Source: Diabrotica undecimpunctata
Lineage: Eukaryota; Arthropoda; Insecta; Coleoptera; Chrysomelidae
DNA: 64,000 nucleotides
Direction: 5' to 3'
NCBI RefSeq assembly: GCF_040954645.1
Contig: NC_092807.1
Span: 26,708,309-26,772,308, forward strand
Shown here: one piece after another, positions 9,935 through 21,700 of the stretch
How the letters are laid out: every line of letters starts with the position of its first letter
How positions within the stretch are numbered: the first letter of the stretch is position 1
Position numbers and translations under genes: made by a program
Notes under the pieces: generated by a model
The model's database searches: none
Told to the model about the DNA's origin: nothing
The model's input: the letters and a program-made list of their open reading frames with translations, nothing else

Positions 9935-11570
9935 TTTCTTCTCTTCTTAACATGCCATACACCAAAGTGCGTAGGCGACTATCTCATTACTAGAATTCTG
10001 TTCTTGGCGGCGTGACACAGCTCGCCTGTATTGTGTATTCCTGTCCATTCTTTAATATTCCTTAACCAGGATAATTGTCTGCGGCCGGCTCCTCTCCTAC
10101 CTTCGATCTTCCCTTGTAGGATTAACTGTGGTATTTCATATTTTGCTCCCCTCAATATGTGCCCAAGGTAACCAATCTTGCGTTTTTTAATTAATTTAAA
10201 GTCTTCTCTTTCCACGCCGGCTCTCTTAAGGACGTCATCGTTTCGAACTCTATCCACCCAAGGTATGCGCATCATTCTTCTTAATGACCATATTTCAAAT
10301 GCTTCAAGTTTGTTGATAGATGTTTTTTCAAAGTCCACGTTTCCATGCCATAAAGCAAGATGGACCATATGTAGCACTTGACCATTCTGTAGCGTATTTC
10401 AAAATTTAGGTTTTGATTACATAGGAGCAGTCTGAATTTCACAAAAGCTTGTCTTGCTATTTGTATTTCCGATTTGTGATCCGATTGGTCATTGATTGTG
10501 GTGCCAAGGTATTTAAAAGTTTTCACGCGTTTTATGCGATCGACACCTATGCATATTATCGGGTTTTCTGGAGGGTTTCTGCTAATGACCATATATTTCT
10601 TTTTCAAAATGTTGATTTTGAGGCCATATTTTTTACCTATGCTAATCACCCTATCAAGTAATAACTGCTGATCTTCCAATTTATCAGTTATAATCACTGT
10701 GTCTTCTAATGCTTCCGCAAATATATTTTCAACATATAAATTAAAAAGCATCGGAGAAAGTATGCAGCCTTGGCGGACACCTTTCCGGATTTCAAATTCA
10801 TCCGTATATTGGTCTTGATCAATCCTCACCTTTGCCATTTGGTTCCAGTATAGATTCTGAATAATTCTGATCTCCTTCTGGTCAATGTTGGCCCTATGTA
10901 GTAGTTCCATCATGATATTATGTTTAACATTGTCAAATGCCTTCTCGTAGTCGATGAAGGTGAGGTAGACATCTTTTCGTTGATCTTAACAGTTTTGTAT
11001 TAAAGTGTTCAAACATAAAATTGCCTCTCTTGTTCCTAGTCCTCCCTTAAAACCGAATTGTGTTGACCCGCTAAGTTCTTATAGTATCTTGTACATTCTT
11101 GAGTGTAATATCCTAAGGAAGAGTTTCAGCAGGTGACTCATTAAACTGATTAAGCGGTGTTCATTGCATTTTGTGGCATTAGCTGTTTTTGGGATCATCA
11201 CAAAGGATAACTGCAGCCATTCTCGCGGAATGTAACCAGCATCATAAATTCTATTGAACAGCTTTACCAAGATTTCGATATTCTCCTCGTCTAGTAGTTT
11301 TATTGCTTCTATATTAATTTCATCTGGACCTGTTGCTTTATGCATCTTTTTGGTTCTAACTGCATATTCTATTTCACTTCGCATTATTGATGGCCCTCAT
11401 AAGTTTTCGGAAGGAAGTTTGCGCGTTGGTTGTGTTGGTCTTTCGTCATTAAAAAGTCTTTCTGCGTATTCTTTCCACGCCATTGCTATCTCCTCTTCTG
11501 ACTCTATGTATTCGTTTCTGTCGTTGCGGAATTTACTGAGATAATATATCCACTCCGCGCATGGCCACCT
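9935..11570 (-). pseudogene. LINE (family Y, copy 1), reverse transcriptase lacking YADD
   Basis: Segments in order: linker (SEEEIAMAWKEYAERLF) to 11,384; RT fingers 11,384-11,079 (KATGPDEINIEAIKLL, NEHRLISLMSHLLKL); after a frameshift, motif A TFIDYEKAFDNV near 10,930; motif B RKGVRQGCILSPMLF near 10,780; then EALEDTVIITDKLED, where the segment holding the catalytic YADD is deleted. The thumb and C-terminal region follow (MRIPWVDRVRNDDVL, LIKKRKIGYLGHILRG, QLILQGKIEGRRGAGRRQ) to a stop at 9,979. A purine-rich stretch follows to about 9,935. The same family occurs at 15,960-16,300 and 59,330-60,900. Without the YADD aspartates this copy is dead. Confidence 0.85.
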
Positions 11571-12673
11571 TCTTCTTATTCGTCAGTATTATATGCGGAC
11601 TACCTGCTTCTCATTAAATGGTAATATAAAAGAGTATGATAGCAGTTCTTATTACAAGTCGTCCATCGTGGCATCATGATACATAGAGAACAGAAACAAC
11701 GTATACTCATTTTATTTAGTTATATAAGGAAACATTTTTTTTAATTAAGTGAAAACTTAAATTGTAAACATTTAACTTTAAAACTTCAACCAAACAAACC
11801 GTGGGTAAAATGCAAACATAGGTATTAAATTTTAATTTAGTACATCAAACGATAGTCAGTAAAAACAAAGTTTTAAAATTTAAGTTTTGTATTTTGTATA
11901 CCAAATTAGTTTATTAAATATGTAAATTAAAAGCAGAATAAATACGTATAGTTAGATTGTTTGCAGAAGTTAGAGAAACTTTGATTCTATGAAATCCATA
12001 ACAGCTTTGTACAACTAGTAGAAAGTAAAGATATTCAAACTTGACGCCAAATATTATAAGGACATTTACGGCAAGGATAATATTTGATTTTAATGAAATT
12101 AATTAACTTTGATATTCTATCTTATATTACTTACAGAAAACAAAAACAGCAATATATAATTTTAATAACGCTCGACATTCAGTGGGCGGCCAAATTGTAT
12201 AAATTTTCAAGTAGTTCTGAATAAGATATATAAATAGAATATACTAGCGGACCAACTCGACATCGAGTTTTTTAAATGGAATTTTTATTTTATTTATTTT
12301 CATCAAATGTCGACATGGATATCATTTAGCAGTTAATGTTGCATGCTAATCACGAATCCGGTGTCAGATTTGCTCTATCTTGACGTTTTATGCGCGTTTC
12401 GGGCCACTTCCGGTGTCGGATCGCAACCGGAAGTACATATTTAGATCGTCGACGAGACCTTTCGATCCATATATACATTATGGGGTCTAAAACTTAAAGT
12501 AAATTTTAACTTCCGGTCATCTCAAAACCGGAAGTGAATTTTTGTACCAAAAGTATATCTTGACAATCTCATACGTAATACTAATAATATTCCGAAAAAA
12601 TATTTTAATTATCTTATATGGTTTTTGAGTAAAGTGGTGAACAAGAAAAGGGCTTAGCGTTTTAGTATATAAG

Positions 12674-12677
<4 letters not shown>
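11571..12677. other. Unassigned AT-rich interval with ACTTCCGGT inverted repeats
   Basis: No coding recognised. Between 12,392 and 12,536 the word ACTTCCGGT or its complement ACCGGAAGT occurs four times in alternating orientation (near 12,394, 12,428, 12,511 and 12,526) in an otherwise AT-rich background. This could be a MITE or an old repeat fragment; nothing identifies it further. Confidence 0.4.

Positions 12678-12732
<55 letters not shown>
12678..12732. repeat. (TA)n microsatellite
   Basis: About 27 TA units. No PLE end is recognisable next to it. Confidence 0.93.
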
Positions 12733-12734
<2 letters not shown>

Positions 12735-12859
12735 ATAAAGGTAAAAGATATCAGCATAGCTCGCAACAAAGAAAAAACATATAATAAAATATGTGTATAA
12801 CATAGAAGGCAACCATATATACGTATTTCTGACTATTAATCGTCTTCAGTACGGTGCAG

Positions 12860-13752
12860 CCAAGTTAGAAAAGGACCATATTAACTTGGGAAAGGATCAC
12901 TATAAGAGCAATGCGACCAATTTGTGGCAATAATGTTAGAGGACTCTGAGGTTTCCATTTGTTGTAATAAGTCATTCGCCTGTCTTGGATCTTACAATGC
13001 TTGAACAGTTGGGCCCATTTTTGTTAGTCGTCTAGTAATTCTGTATAGCTCTCTAGTTCTGTTGTGTTGTGCACAGGTCTTCTTGCATTTTTTAACTGTT
13101 TTATTTATTGTTTCATATTATTGTTGTCGGTTCGTTCTTTCTTCTACAGTTCTTGCTTGCAAAATATCTTTCTTTTGCTTTTTTTTTTCAAGTTTCCATC
13201 CAAGTAATCAGTAAGATTCCAAGTTTCATCTGACATCCATTCTTTTCTGTTTCTCTTTTTTACCCAGTTTATCTTCAGCTATTTCTGTCAAAACATCTGC
13301 CAAATCTTCCCAGCTATTTACTTCACGTTCTCTTGTTTTGCGTTAGAGTTCCTCCCTAAACATGTGTCGTCCTGGAGCCGTTTTTAATTTGTCTAGATTG
13401 TAAGTTGGTGTGTTGGTGTTTCGCGTGATTTTGTTTTTTGTCATCTTGATTTTAATGGTTCCGATTACGAGATGATGGTCACTTGCGATGTCTGCTCCTC
13501 TTTTATTACGTACATCAAGAAGAGATGATCTCCATCTTTTTAATATGGCGATGAGGTTTATTTGATTTTCTCTTATATGACCTGGTGCAGTTCATGTAAC
13601 CTTGAGGATATTATTGTGTTAGAAGATGGTTCCACCAATAACTAAGCTATGATTGGAACAAAAATTTGTAAAACGCTCTCCGTTTTCATTCATCACTCCC
13701 AGGCCATGTTTGCCTATTACGGTTTCTATGAAATCTATGAAAAGATTACGTA
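12860..13752 (-). pseudogene. RTE-like LINE endonuclease C-terminus and linker
   Basis: Minus-strand reading gives endonuclease pieces in order: ETVIGKHGLGVMNENGERF (near 13,730-13,680), NHSLVIGGTIF, GHIRENQINLIAILKRWR, and DVRNKRGADIASDHHLVIG (near 13,520-13,460). The last contains the SDH-type motif of apurinic-type endonucleases. A basic linker follows (RKTREREVNSWEDLADVL) down to about 12,870. Frames shift repeatedly. The RT is absent, and the element stops where the Helitron begins at 13,753, so one of the two cut the other. Confidence 0.7.
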
Positions 13753-13753
13753 A

Positions 13754-14793
13754 TTAATCTGATGGTTTTCCAACACGGGAACAGACAACATACAATTGAC
13801 CATTTGAGAAACATGGGTTTTCTAGAATAATACCACAAACATCTAATGATTGCCCCTGGGACTTATTTATGGTCATAGCAAAAGCAAGCCGTCGCATTGG
13901 AAACTGTAGTCGTTTAAATTCAAATGGTACATCAGTCGGAATCATTGGTATGCGTGGTATCAAAACGTCTTCTCCTTTATACTTTTCTTTCAGTATAGTT
14001 GTTTCTATCACGTTGTTGAATAATTTTTTTATCGCTAACCGTGTACCGATCCAACCTCTAATTGAAGATTGTGAGGTGACAATCCTGATAAATCCAGCGA
14101 GTTTAAAAATTCAGGCGGATAGTTGACGACATCATCTTGGTTTCAATTCGCCTGTAATTTGTTCTTGAATTTTGAAATTTAATTCATTTACATCTATGTT
14201 TTTTGCAGCCAATATAGCCCGTTCGCTAAACCAATCATGGTTTCTGTAATTTTAGGCAACATCTGGATACACCTTTTGAATGATTAACTGCTATAATACA
14301 TACCTTAAAAGTTGGCATGAAATTTCCGAACTACGTCTGTTGCCCCAAATGACGTCATTTGAAAGCAATTGTTATATTGTTGGATATTGGAGAAAAAGTG
14401 TATGGAATCTGGTCATATCCCTGAAACCAATGAGTACAATGGCTCTGGTGGTGGATCCAATGGTATTAATTATTTCACTTTCCCATTTGCGCAACATAAT
14501 CATTCATTGGCTTCATTTTTGTATTTTAATGCCTTACAATGAGAGCAAACCAAGTTCATAGATCCAATAGTAACACATTGGTAGTTACTGTCGTCAATTG
14601 ACAAATCGTAATTGAAATCAGCGCGATTATTAGTTGAATCTCTCGCTCTCGCTTCCCGCGTCCGTAATATACGAATTATTTCACGTTCAATTCGGTCGTC
14701 ACGTTCTTGTGCAGTATAATTAGATCGGTAATTAGTTTGGTTTGTAGCATTTCGCTTTCTTATACCTAAATTACTTCGTATTATAGGAGGCAT
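13754..14793 (-). pseudogene. Helitron Rep-helicase, internally deleted
   Basis: The first part starts at ATG 14,793 (MPPIIRSNLGIRKRNATNQ) and runs through a basic region to MNLVCSHCKALKYKNEANE and the following cysteine pair, the N-terminal zinc-ribbon-like segment typical of Helitron proteins. Near 14,280-14,140 it jumps to the far C-terminal PIF1-type helicase (ERAILAAKNIDVNELNFK). It ends with FEFKRLQFP, LAFAMTINKSQGQSLDVCG and CFSNGQLYVVCSRVGKPSD (13,754-14,011), helicase motifs V-VI. The HUH replication-initiator domain and most helicase motifs are missing, so this is a non-autonomous remnant. A stop truncates it at 13,754, where LINE sequence begins. Confidence 0.88.
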
Positions 14794-15810
14794 ATTGAAT
14801 ATACTTAATAATTATTAATCACAGGTATTAAAACACTTTTCACAAAACACGATATAAAACAATAAATCAAAAATAAATCGAAAAAAACTGGAGAATTTGT
14901 TTCGTTTATCAAATTGACAAAAGAAAACTGAGTAGATAATGTAACAGAAAATCCAAGAAAAACAACACGTGTGTGTGTACACCTATGTACACCGGCAAAT
15001 TGACAGGTTGTTGTTGTCTGTGAAATCTGTACTTTGTCTGTGAAAGAGAATATAATCAAAGAGGATATAAGACTACGTTTTAGTTTTTTTTAACTTTTTT
15101 TTTAATTTGATATGATCTGGAGTCAAGTCCTTTAAGTCAAAACAATGTTGTATGTGTATAGAGTATATAAAATTAATAATAAATTCATTATTAAAGATAA
15201 TAAATGCTTTTAACGCGGTTTGTTTGACAGATGCAACGACGTGAAAACTGATTTATGTGGCGTTCCGAAACTAAAACAAATGAAAGAATATTGCGAGACC
15301 AATCAAATCTATAGCTCTAACATTTTTTGACTTTTCAATTTGGTCGGATTCACGATTTTACCACTTTTGTGTGAACGCATTAGATCCTCCAACGCGAACA
15401 CGCACACACACGAACGCGCACACACACGAACGCGCACACACATACATTTGATTAAATTTGAACTTTGTGTAGCGACAATAAAGCGAAAACTGACTCTTCA
15501 ACGTTAGGAACACACCTACATTGTTTAGACCACAGTGAGTGCTTGTAATTTAATATAAACTTTATTAAATAGCAATAAAGTTCAAATTGACTCTACATTT
15601 AGTTAAAAAATATTTGTATGGAAAAAAGAACAAGGCTGTTTTAGGGTTTTCCCGGAAATTATTCGAATTTCTCTCGCCGTAAAAACTATCCTTAGATTTC
15701 AAGAAACATTTAAAAAAAGAACAATTGTTAAGATTGGTACATGCGTTGTTGAGTTATGCGCTTACCAACACATTATGCGATTAATTTTTATATTATAGAT
15801 AAAATCATTA
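14794..15810 (-). other. Possible Helitron 5' noncoding region with CA repeat
   Basis: Upstream of the Helitron start. 14,794-15,060 contains only a short shadow frame. 15,392-15,445 is an alternating (CA)n tract with interspersed ACGAACGCG. At about 15,640-15,810 the words TTTCTCTCGCCGTAAAAAC and GAGTTATGCGCTTACCAAC resemble a noncoding segment often associated with insect Helitrons; this is from memory and not verified. No 5'-TC or CTRR terminus was located. Confidence 0.4.
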
Positions 15811-15959
15811 TGCCATACAATCTTTTAAACTTATACATTTTTGAATTCTTCTTTTCAAACCCTTTCCAACGAACTATCGCATTCGGTAGCTGTCAAGTGA
15901 AGGAGATGAAAGGAGTGACAAATTTTTATAAAATCTCCTTCTTAAGGTGCCTTCTCCAT

Positions 15960-16300
15960 TACTGAAGGTTGACTATAATTACAGCAAATTGCTCTCTATC
16001 TTGAGCTGTTCTTAGTATCGAATGTATGTCGATGCCTGTCCAGTCTCTTACATTCTTCAATCAGGAGCATTTTCTTCTTCCTGGACCTCTTCTTCCTTTC
16101 ACTTTCCCTTCCATTATAAGTCGTAGAAATTTGTATTTTTTTCTCTGTAAATATGTCCTAGATAACTCGTTTTTCTGTTTTTTACAATATTTAGGAGTTC
16201 TCTCTCAGTACCCATTCTTCTTAGCACCTCGTTGTTGGTTACGTGCTCTGTCCAAGAGATCTTCAGCATCCTTCGAAAAACATATTATAAAATATATTAT
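15960..16300 (-). pseudogene. LINE family Y, 3' coding fragment
   Basis: Minus strand reads MLKISWTEHVTNNEVLRRMG, then ELLNIVKNRKTSYLGHIYRE and RKKRSRKKKMLLIEE, the C-terminal region that matches family Y in order and spacing (compare 9,979-10,377). Frames are broken after the GHI motif. Only the tail survives, which is usual for 5'-truncated LINE insertions. Confidence 0.65.
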
Positions 16301-16548
16301 GTTATAAAATACCTCTATTAAAATAAAAATTGACGGGTCCGAGCGGTTTTCATCTTTGTCTTCAATAACGGAGTTCACTAGAGGGGTAAGACGTAATATC
16401 CACACTGTATATATACATGTGTATATATATACATATATATAGAAGAATAAGAAAAAAGAAGTACTTGTGACTCGTTTGGAACAAATATATAACTGTTTTG
16501 GATGGGTTGGAGTCAATAAAAGGGCTATTGGTTAACTATTTTTTTATT

Positions 16549-16586
16549 CTCGAGCTTTCAATTGTGTTTACAATTATTATCAAGAG
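16549..16586 (-). ncRNA. Hammerhead-like ribozyme, PLE-B1
   Basis: Same structure as 44,884-44,921 on the minus strand: stem I CUC/GAG, core UUGAUAA, stem II AAUUGU/ACAAUU, GAAA, stem III AGCU. Confidence 0.6.
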
Positions 16587-17024
16587 CTAAACAAGACAAA
16601 ATACTTACAAGGTTGAACTAAAAAGAAAAAACAATTTTTGTTAACTTACCAAATAAAAATTAGTTTGGTAAGTAAAAATTACTGCTAATACATCTTCAAA
16701 ATATTTAATACAAAAATGTTTTAATCCAATAAATGTTTCTCCGAAAATTTTTATAATTTTGAAATCATTTTTTTAATATAAAAATAATTGAATTTATAAA
16801 TAAGTTCAAATAGCAACCAATTACAAATAGCCTCAATGTCATAAATGTCAACATAAAATTTTTATTTTTGACAATTATATTGCCAAAAGTAAAATTTCGT
16901 TTAAACATTCTTTTTTGTTTAGTAACAAAAAGAAGAAGATTTATTCACCGTTGACAGATGTCTGAAAGAATGTAACAGATATATGGAGAATTAAATATGA
17001 CATTTTACAAGTTTTATATATAAA

Positions 17025-17440
17025 TCATAAAGAAAGAATATAATTATAAATTTTGCTTAAATTTTGAATTTCTGATCTTTTGTTTAAACTATTATCACTT
17101 TTACTAATACAAACCATTTCCAAAAAAGTCCTTTTAAATTTATTACTTTCACTACATAAAATTTTAATGTTATCAAAATCCATAATATGGTCTTTATCGA
17201 TTACATGCTCTGCCAAAGCACAAGATGGTTTTTTAATTCTGCAATCACTTTTGTGAGAAATAATACGATTTGAAAGATTTCTTCCGGTCTCACCAACATA
17301 TTCAGCCTCACACTGAGTACAACTAATGCTGTATACTAAATTCGTTTTTTCAAATTTGTCTATAGGATATTTAGTTTTAGAATATAAAGATGAAATAGTT
17401 TTGATGTTCTTTGTTGCTATTTTTATATTGACAATATAAA
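17025..17440 (-). pseudogene. PLE-B1 GIY-YIG endonuclease fragment
   Basis: Read without interruption from about 17,440 to the stop at 17,025: LYSKTKYPIDKFEKTN, then NLVYSISCTQCEAEYVGETG (C..C then YVGETGR, the GIY-YIG core), SNRIISHKSDCRIKKPSC, ALAEHVIDKDHIMDFDNIK and FLEMVCISK. The endonuclease would nick the target DNA. The only in-frame ATG is internal (17,216), because the copy is 5'-truncated after the RT. No stop interrupts the domain, so it is a recent truncation or a well preserved one. Confidence 0.85.
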
Positions 17441-17963
17441 ATGAGTTTTCTTATGAGCTTTTTAAAAATCGGTGCTATTCTACCAGGATATCACCACAAA
17501 GCAAAAGTATTTGTCAGCCCACATAATATCACTAATTATTTCGTATTATATTGAAATAAATCAATAAAACTGCATCTGGCATAAAGAAAATCTGGCATGA
17601 CAGTTGGTAACATGTTTGAACTTAAAAGAGAGATACTGAAAAAGGCACTTCAAGACGTTGCACCCTAGGAAACCGTTTCACGTTTATCGAAAGGTTTTTA
17701 ACTAATAGGACCTTTCCAGTAAGAGTTTCAAATTCTTACTTGAAAATCCATTACGTAACAAATGAAGTAGCACAACGGTGTATTATCGACCAAAGCTCTT
17801 TCTAGTAGCGATTAATTATATCTTTAAAAACATTTAAAACCATTTAAAACCACAGCTTAATTTTAAAGATTCATTAATAAACACTGGTTTTGAATTTTCA
17901 ACTACCAATTGTTTTTACAAAAATAATTGGTTTTGTTTCTTGTAATTTTAATAATAAATATAC

Positions 17964-17966
<3 letters not shown>
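17441..17966. other. No recognised feature
   Basis: AT-rich sequence between PLE-B1 and the TA tract before PLE-A2. I see no coding similarity or repeat structure. Confidence 0.4.

Positions 17967-18027
<61 letters not shown>
17967..18027. repeat. (TA)n microsatellite, left flank of PLE-A2
   Basis: About 30 TA units immediately before the GTAAACTC end of the PLE. Confidence 0.95.
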
Positions 18028-18030
<3 letters not shown>

Positions 18031-18087
18031 AACTCTTAAATATTGGGGAAATCTGCAAGAAATACTCTAATGTGTATCAATTGTTTC

Positions 18088-18132
18088 GCCGAAAGTTTTC
18101 GCCAAAGAGAATTAATTTGGCTTCTTCAGGGC
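18088..18132 (-). ncRNA. Hammerhead ribozyme, PLE-A2 left arm (stem III mutated)
   Basis: Same core as in A1, but stem III reads AACUUU instead of the palindrome AACGUU, which should weaken it. Confidence 0.65.
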
Positions 18133-18866
18133 TGAAAGAGAATAAATTATAATTAGCTACCATATATTATCTATTAAAACATTATTGATCTTACCGTAAC
18201 TTAGAATTGTAGAGTTAGAATATTAAAAAACTTTGCTAGTAACATAGTGGTGTTTTTTGTTACTATGTGCAAAAAAAGTCCATTAACAAAAAAAGATATA
18301 TCCATTAACAACTAACATACCTTTATAATTAATTTTCATTAACAAAAAATATATAACATTCCCTTGCTTTTCTTAGATACGTCTTAATAAGATTCAATAA
18401 TACATGAACAATATAATATAATTAAATAAAGAAAATCAAAATAATATTTCCCTTTACTGGGATTTAAATTCATTCGTTTTTTACCAATGAACCTTAACGA
18501 CATAAAGATTCATACGAACTAATGAAGTTGTCAGCGCTTGCGTTCTGGCTTAAACAGAACCTCACTTTTAACTATCTAAAAATCAAAAATTTAGTTATTG
18601 CCGACAATTCAAAGAATTACCTCCTTTTAAATGTAGTTACATTGGGTTTTTCGATTAACCTTGGGTAAGCCTTTACGTGTCAAGTTCAAAGCTACCATAC
18701 ATTTCAATCCTTATAAAAAACTTTTTTTGAACATAGTAACAAAAAACACCACTATGTTACTAGCAAAGTTTTTTAATATTCTAACTCTACAATTCTAAGT
18801 TACAGTAAGATCAATAATGTTTTAATAGATAATATATGGTAGCTAATTATAATTTATTCTCTTTCA

Positions 18867-18911
18867 GCCCTGAAGAAGCCAAATTAATTCTCTTTGGCGA
18901 AAACGTTCGGC
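18867..18911 (+). ncRNA. Hammerhead ribozyme, PLE-A2 right arm
   Basis: Identical layout to 8,222-8,266: core CUGAAGA at 18,870-18,876, palindromic stem III AACGUU. Confidence 0.75.
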
Positions 18912-19003
18912 GAAACAATTGATACACATTAGAGTATTTCTTGCAGATTTCCCCAATATTTAAGAGTTTACTATTTAACCAATCTGCAAAGATTAAATTT
19001 CTT

Positions 19004-19006
<3 letters not shown>

Positions 19007-19097
<91 letters not shown>
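19007..19097. repeat. (TA)n microsatellite, right flank of PLE-A2
   Basis: About 45 TA units directly after the one-sided extension. Confidence 0.95.
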
Positions 19098-19099
<2 letters not shown>

Positions 19100-20649
19100 A
19101 TGGTTGTGGTATGCAAAATTAAAGAGTAAAAATATTAAATGTACGATGAAATCAATATTTCAGAGATTATAGAAAATAAAAATACTCAGAGCTGCCTGGA
19201 ATTAACCTGAGGTAATCTTAGTCATAAATAATCTTTTGTATAAATATAACGAGTAAATAGTGCGGGTACAATGAATATAAGTTAACGATGGTTTTTCCCC
19301 ATAAGCCATAAAGTGTTCAGTAATCCGGTTTTGGGTCATGAACAAGACAATAAAAATAGTTAATAAATAAATGATTGTTCGGAATATGTAAATACCCAGT
19401 AGAAATTAAGTGTCCTTGTAGAAATAATATGAATTAGGAAAGTTTGTAGGTATTTCTGATTTTATGTGGGGGTGATATGCAAATTTCTGATTGGCCGAGA
19501 ATTTGGAAAGTGGATGTGGGTGTGTATAATGAGAGGTTGAATGGATGGATAGAGAAGATGAGAGAGTTAGTTAGTTCCAGTTTCTTAAAGTGAATGGTTG
19601 GTTTTCGAGTTGGTCTCCAAGTGTAGTAAGTGATAAAGAATAAGTTGTGAGTTGGTGAAGTAAGTGTGTCCGACGATAGTTGATCTGGTACAAATTTGTA
19701 AGTAAACTTTTCCTACTTGTATTCTACGTATCGCTGTTTTTTTCGGAAATAGAGATTAAGTTTGGCGAGAGGAAAAGAGGCTGGCATCATTGGAAAGGTA
19801 CGTACATTCAAAGGAGAGCATTGAAGACACTAAATTGCAATATCTTGTTCAATATTACAAATTACATAGGAGGCTGCTGACAACTGATACTTAATTTGTA
19901 TAGAGCGAGGAATTGGACAACTCAAGGCAGAGAAAGCGTTTCAACGGGAGAAACATTCATAATATATTCAATTTGAGAATTTTGGGTCAAATAATATTAT
20001 ATCATATTAGCAACGTGTAAATAAGTTGTCGAAGAAGATCAAATTTGTTCTGAGAGTGGACACGGAGCTGTGGAGAGAATTGGATAATTCATACAAATTT
20101 TTCTTGGTGCAATCGATATATCAAAATTGCATTAGGAAGGACACTGAATATTATTTGATTTGTTTATGTAGAATAATATGCTGGATTTTAGATTGTAATT
20201 GTATTATATTATCCATTTATTATTAAAGGTTCACGTACGTAGAACGAATTTTGTTTGATAAACATTGTATGCTAATAATTTTTGGAGGTATTTTAATCAG
20301 TTTATTTTATTACATTATTTTCATATCATATTATGTTGTTTTATTTCGTTATTCTTTGGACCTAACCCATCAGCTGTAAAGTATAGATATTGAAGCACGA
20401 GTAAAACCTGAGATAACAAAAATGAAAGGTGTGATATAAATCATAAATCAAAAATTTTAATATTTTATATAAATTTTTTTGTAAAGTTTTAAATTTAAAA
20501 TTCTTGATACGTTTATACGAAGACGTTTATTTTTGTGAGGTGCATCTCTGATATTAATATTAGATCAATTTTATGACCTACAAAGTATATACTAGTTTAT
20601 GTTTGTGTTGGGCTAAGTCATTCGCAATCCAGATCACAAATTTTAGTTT
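19098..20649. other. Unassigned interval, no convincing ORF
   Basis: Non-coding by eye. 19,490-19,900 is G-rich on the plus strand (GAGAGG, GTGTGGG words) and contains donor-like GTAAGT near 19,696, which could fit an untranslated exon or an LTR. No LTR boundaries, primer-binding site or protein match supports either reading. Confidence 0.35.
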
Positions 20650-21700
20650 GTCGGCCATCACTTTCTCTTTGCTACAACGGTGGTAGGAAATTTGAGTATG
20701 GTGCTTATCTGCTTCATAAGACCCTTCATCATTTGTTTTAACTCTTGTATGTAGTTTGGTTCAGTTGTTGATTATTATTTGCAGCTTGACAATAGGTACG
20801 TATCATCTGGCACTATGAAATTTTGAGATGCTCTTGTTGCACTTTGTTTGGACTCTTTTTTCCAGAGCGGTGGGTTTTTTTTGCAAGTTTTTCTGTTTCT
20901 GCATTTTTCTGTTCAAGTTTTCTATGTGCATTCTTTTGTTGACTGATTTAACGCACACTTTGCACGTCTAGGTTGCCTGACACAAAAGTTCTTCGAATGC
21001 CCATATCTTTGACATATTTGGCATTGTTCTAGATTCCTTACTGGCCTTGCTTTAAATTTTACTCTTCAATTTTGTAGTCTATCGGTCATATATATCTTTA
21101 TTGGTAGATATTTTACGTTTAGGTTTATAAAAAATAATGCAAGTGGGTTTTTTATTATTCTACGTCATATATTAATGATTTGGTTCAAAATATGTCCTTA
21201 ACTGTCTATATCCGCCTTTACCTCTTCTAGGTAAGTTGTTGAATATAGATGTCTTAGAATGACTCTGCATTTCTGCATGATCCATGATCTATCTCCTTTT
21301 TTTTGGTACGTGTGGTATTCAGTTTTCTTTTCATCTAATGCTTTTATTTATAACGATATTCTACATTCCAATTGTTTTGACTTGAACTTTTTATTGGTCA
21401 TTGTTTAGAACGCTGATGGTGTACTTTTCTTTCGCTATGCAGTTTAGTAGGAGGTTTAGTGGTTTTGTATCTTTGACGCCTACAATAAATGTTGTAGAAA
21501 ATTTTGGTATTTAAAATTTTCTTGTGTCTCTTTATTCCCATTATTGGATTCTTCATTTAAAAAACTAACCCGTTTTAACATTGACGTAGGTGAATTGAGG
21601 CAGTAGTTGTTTATTTTCATCTGTTTTAATCTGTTTTGGTAATTTTCGGGACTATTTCTGTTACTTTTTGTATTTTCTACAGTTTGCCATTATTCATCTT
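20650..21700 (-). pseudogene. Jockey-like LINE ORF1 (gag-like, zinc knuckle)
   Basis: Minus strand encodes KPLNLLLNCIAKEKYTISVL and NNDQ (near 21,470-21,390), a conserved gag-like RNA-binding segment. Further on comes a C2HC zinc knuckle, CQICQRYGHSKNFC (near 21,030-20,985), followed by a lysine-rich tail. This ORF1 protein would coat element RNA. Several stops and frameshifts break it, and no endonuclease or RT follows at the left. It is an isolated ORF1 piece. Confidence 0.65.

Larger units (their letters stand above)
16442..17440 (-). mobile_element. Penelope-like element family B, single copy B1
   Basis: The element's 3' end lies at the left, against a TA-rich tract (16,408-16,441). The 34 nt extension (GAAGAATAAG... 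to about 16,475), hammerhead, untranslated region and GIY-YIG coding region then run to about 17,440, where similarity ends. No inverted partner is visible to the right, so this is the one PLE here that is not a dimer. It is about 95% alike, by eye, to the arms of dimer B2 at 43,457-45,019. Confidence 0.82.
18028..19006. mobile_element. Penelope-like element family A, short head-to-head dimer A2
   Basis: The minus copy (18,028 to about 18,283) and plus copy (about 18,284-19,006) contain only 3' noncoding sequence. The plus copy starts at the last codons of the ORF (ATATCCATTAACAACTAA near 18,297). The right end carries the 35 nt extension (18,972-19,006). Hammerheads face outward at both ends. 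The flanking (TA)n and arrangement are the same as in A1 and A3, but the truncation points differ, so these are independent insertions rather than one duplicated locus. Confidence 0.88.

Noticed and set aside
15392..15445. CA-rich repeats with ACGAACGCG units considered as a CRISPR-like or satellite array
   Set aside because: Irregular microsatellite of about 50 bases without spacer structure.
19490..20300. LTR retrotransposon or LTR fragment
   Set aside because: No paired LTRs, TG...CA ends, primer-binding site or gag/pol coding could be found.
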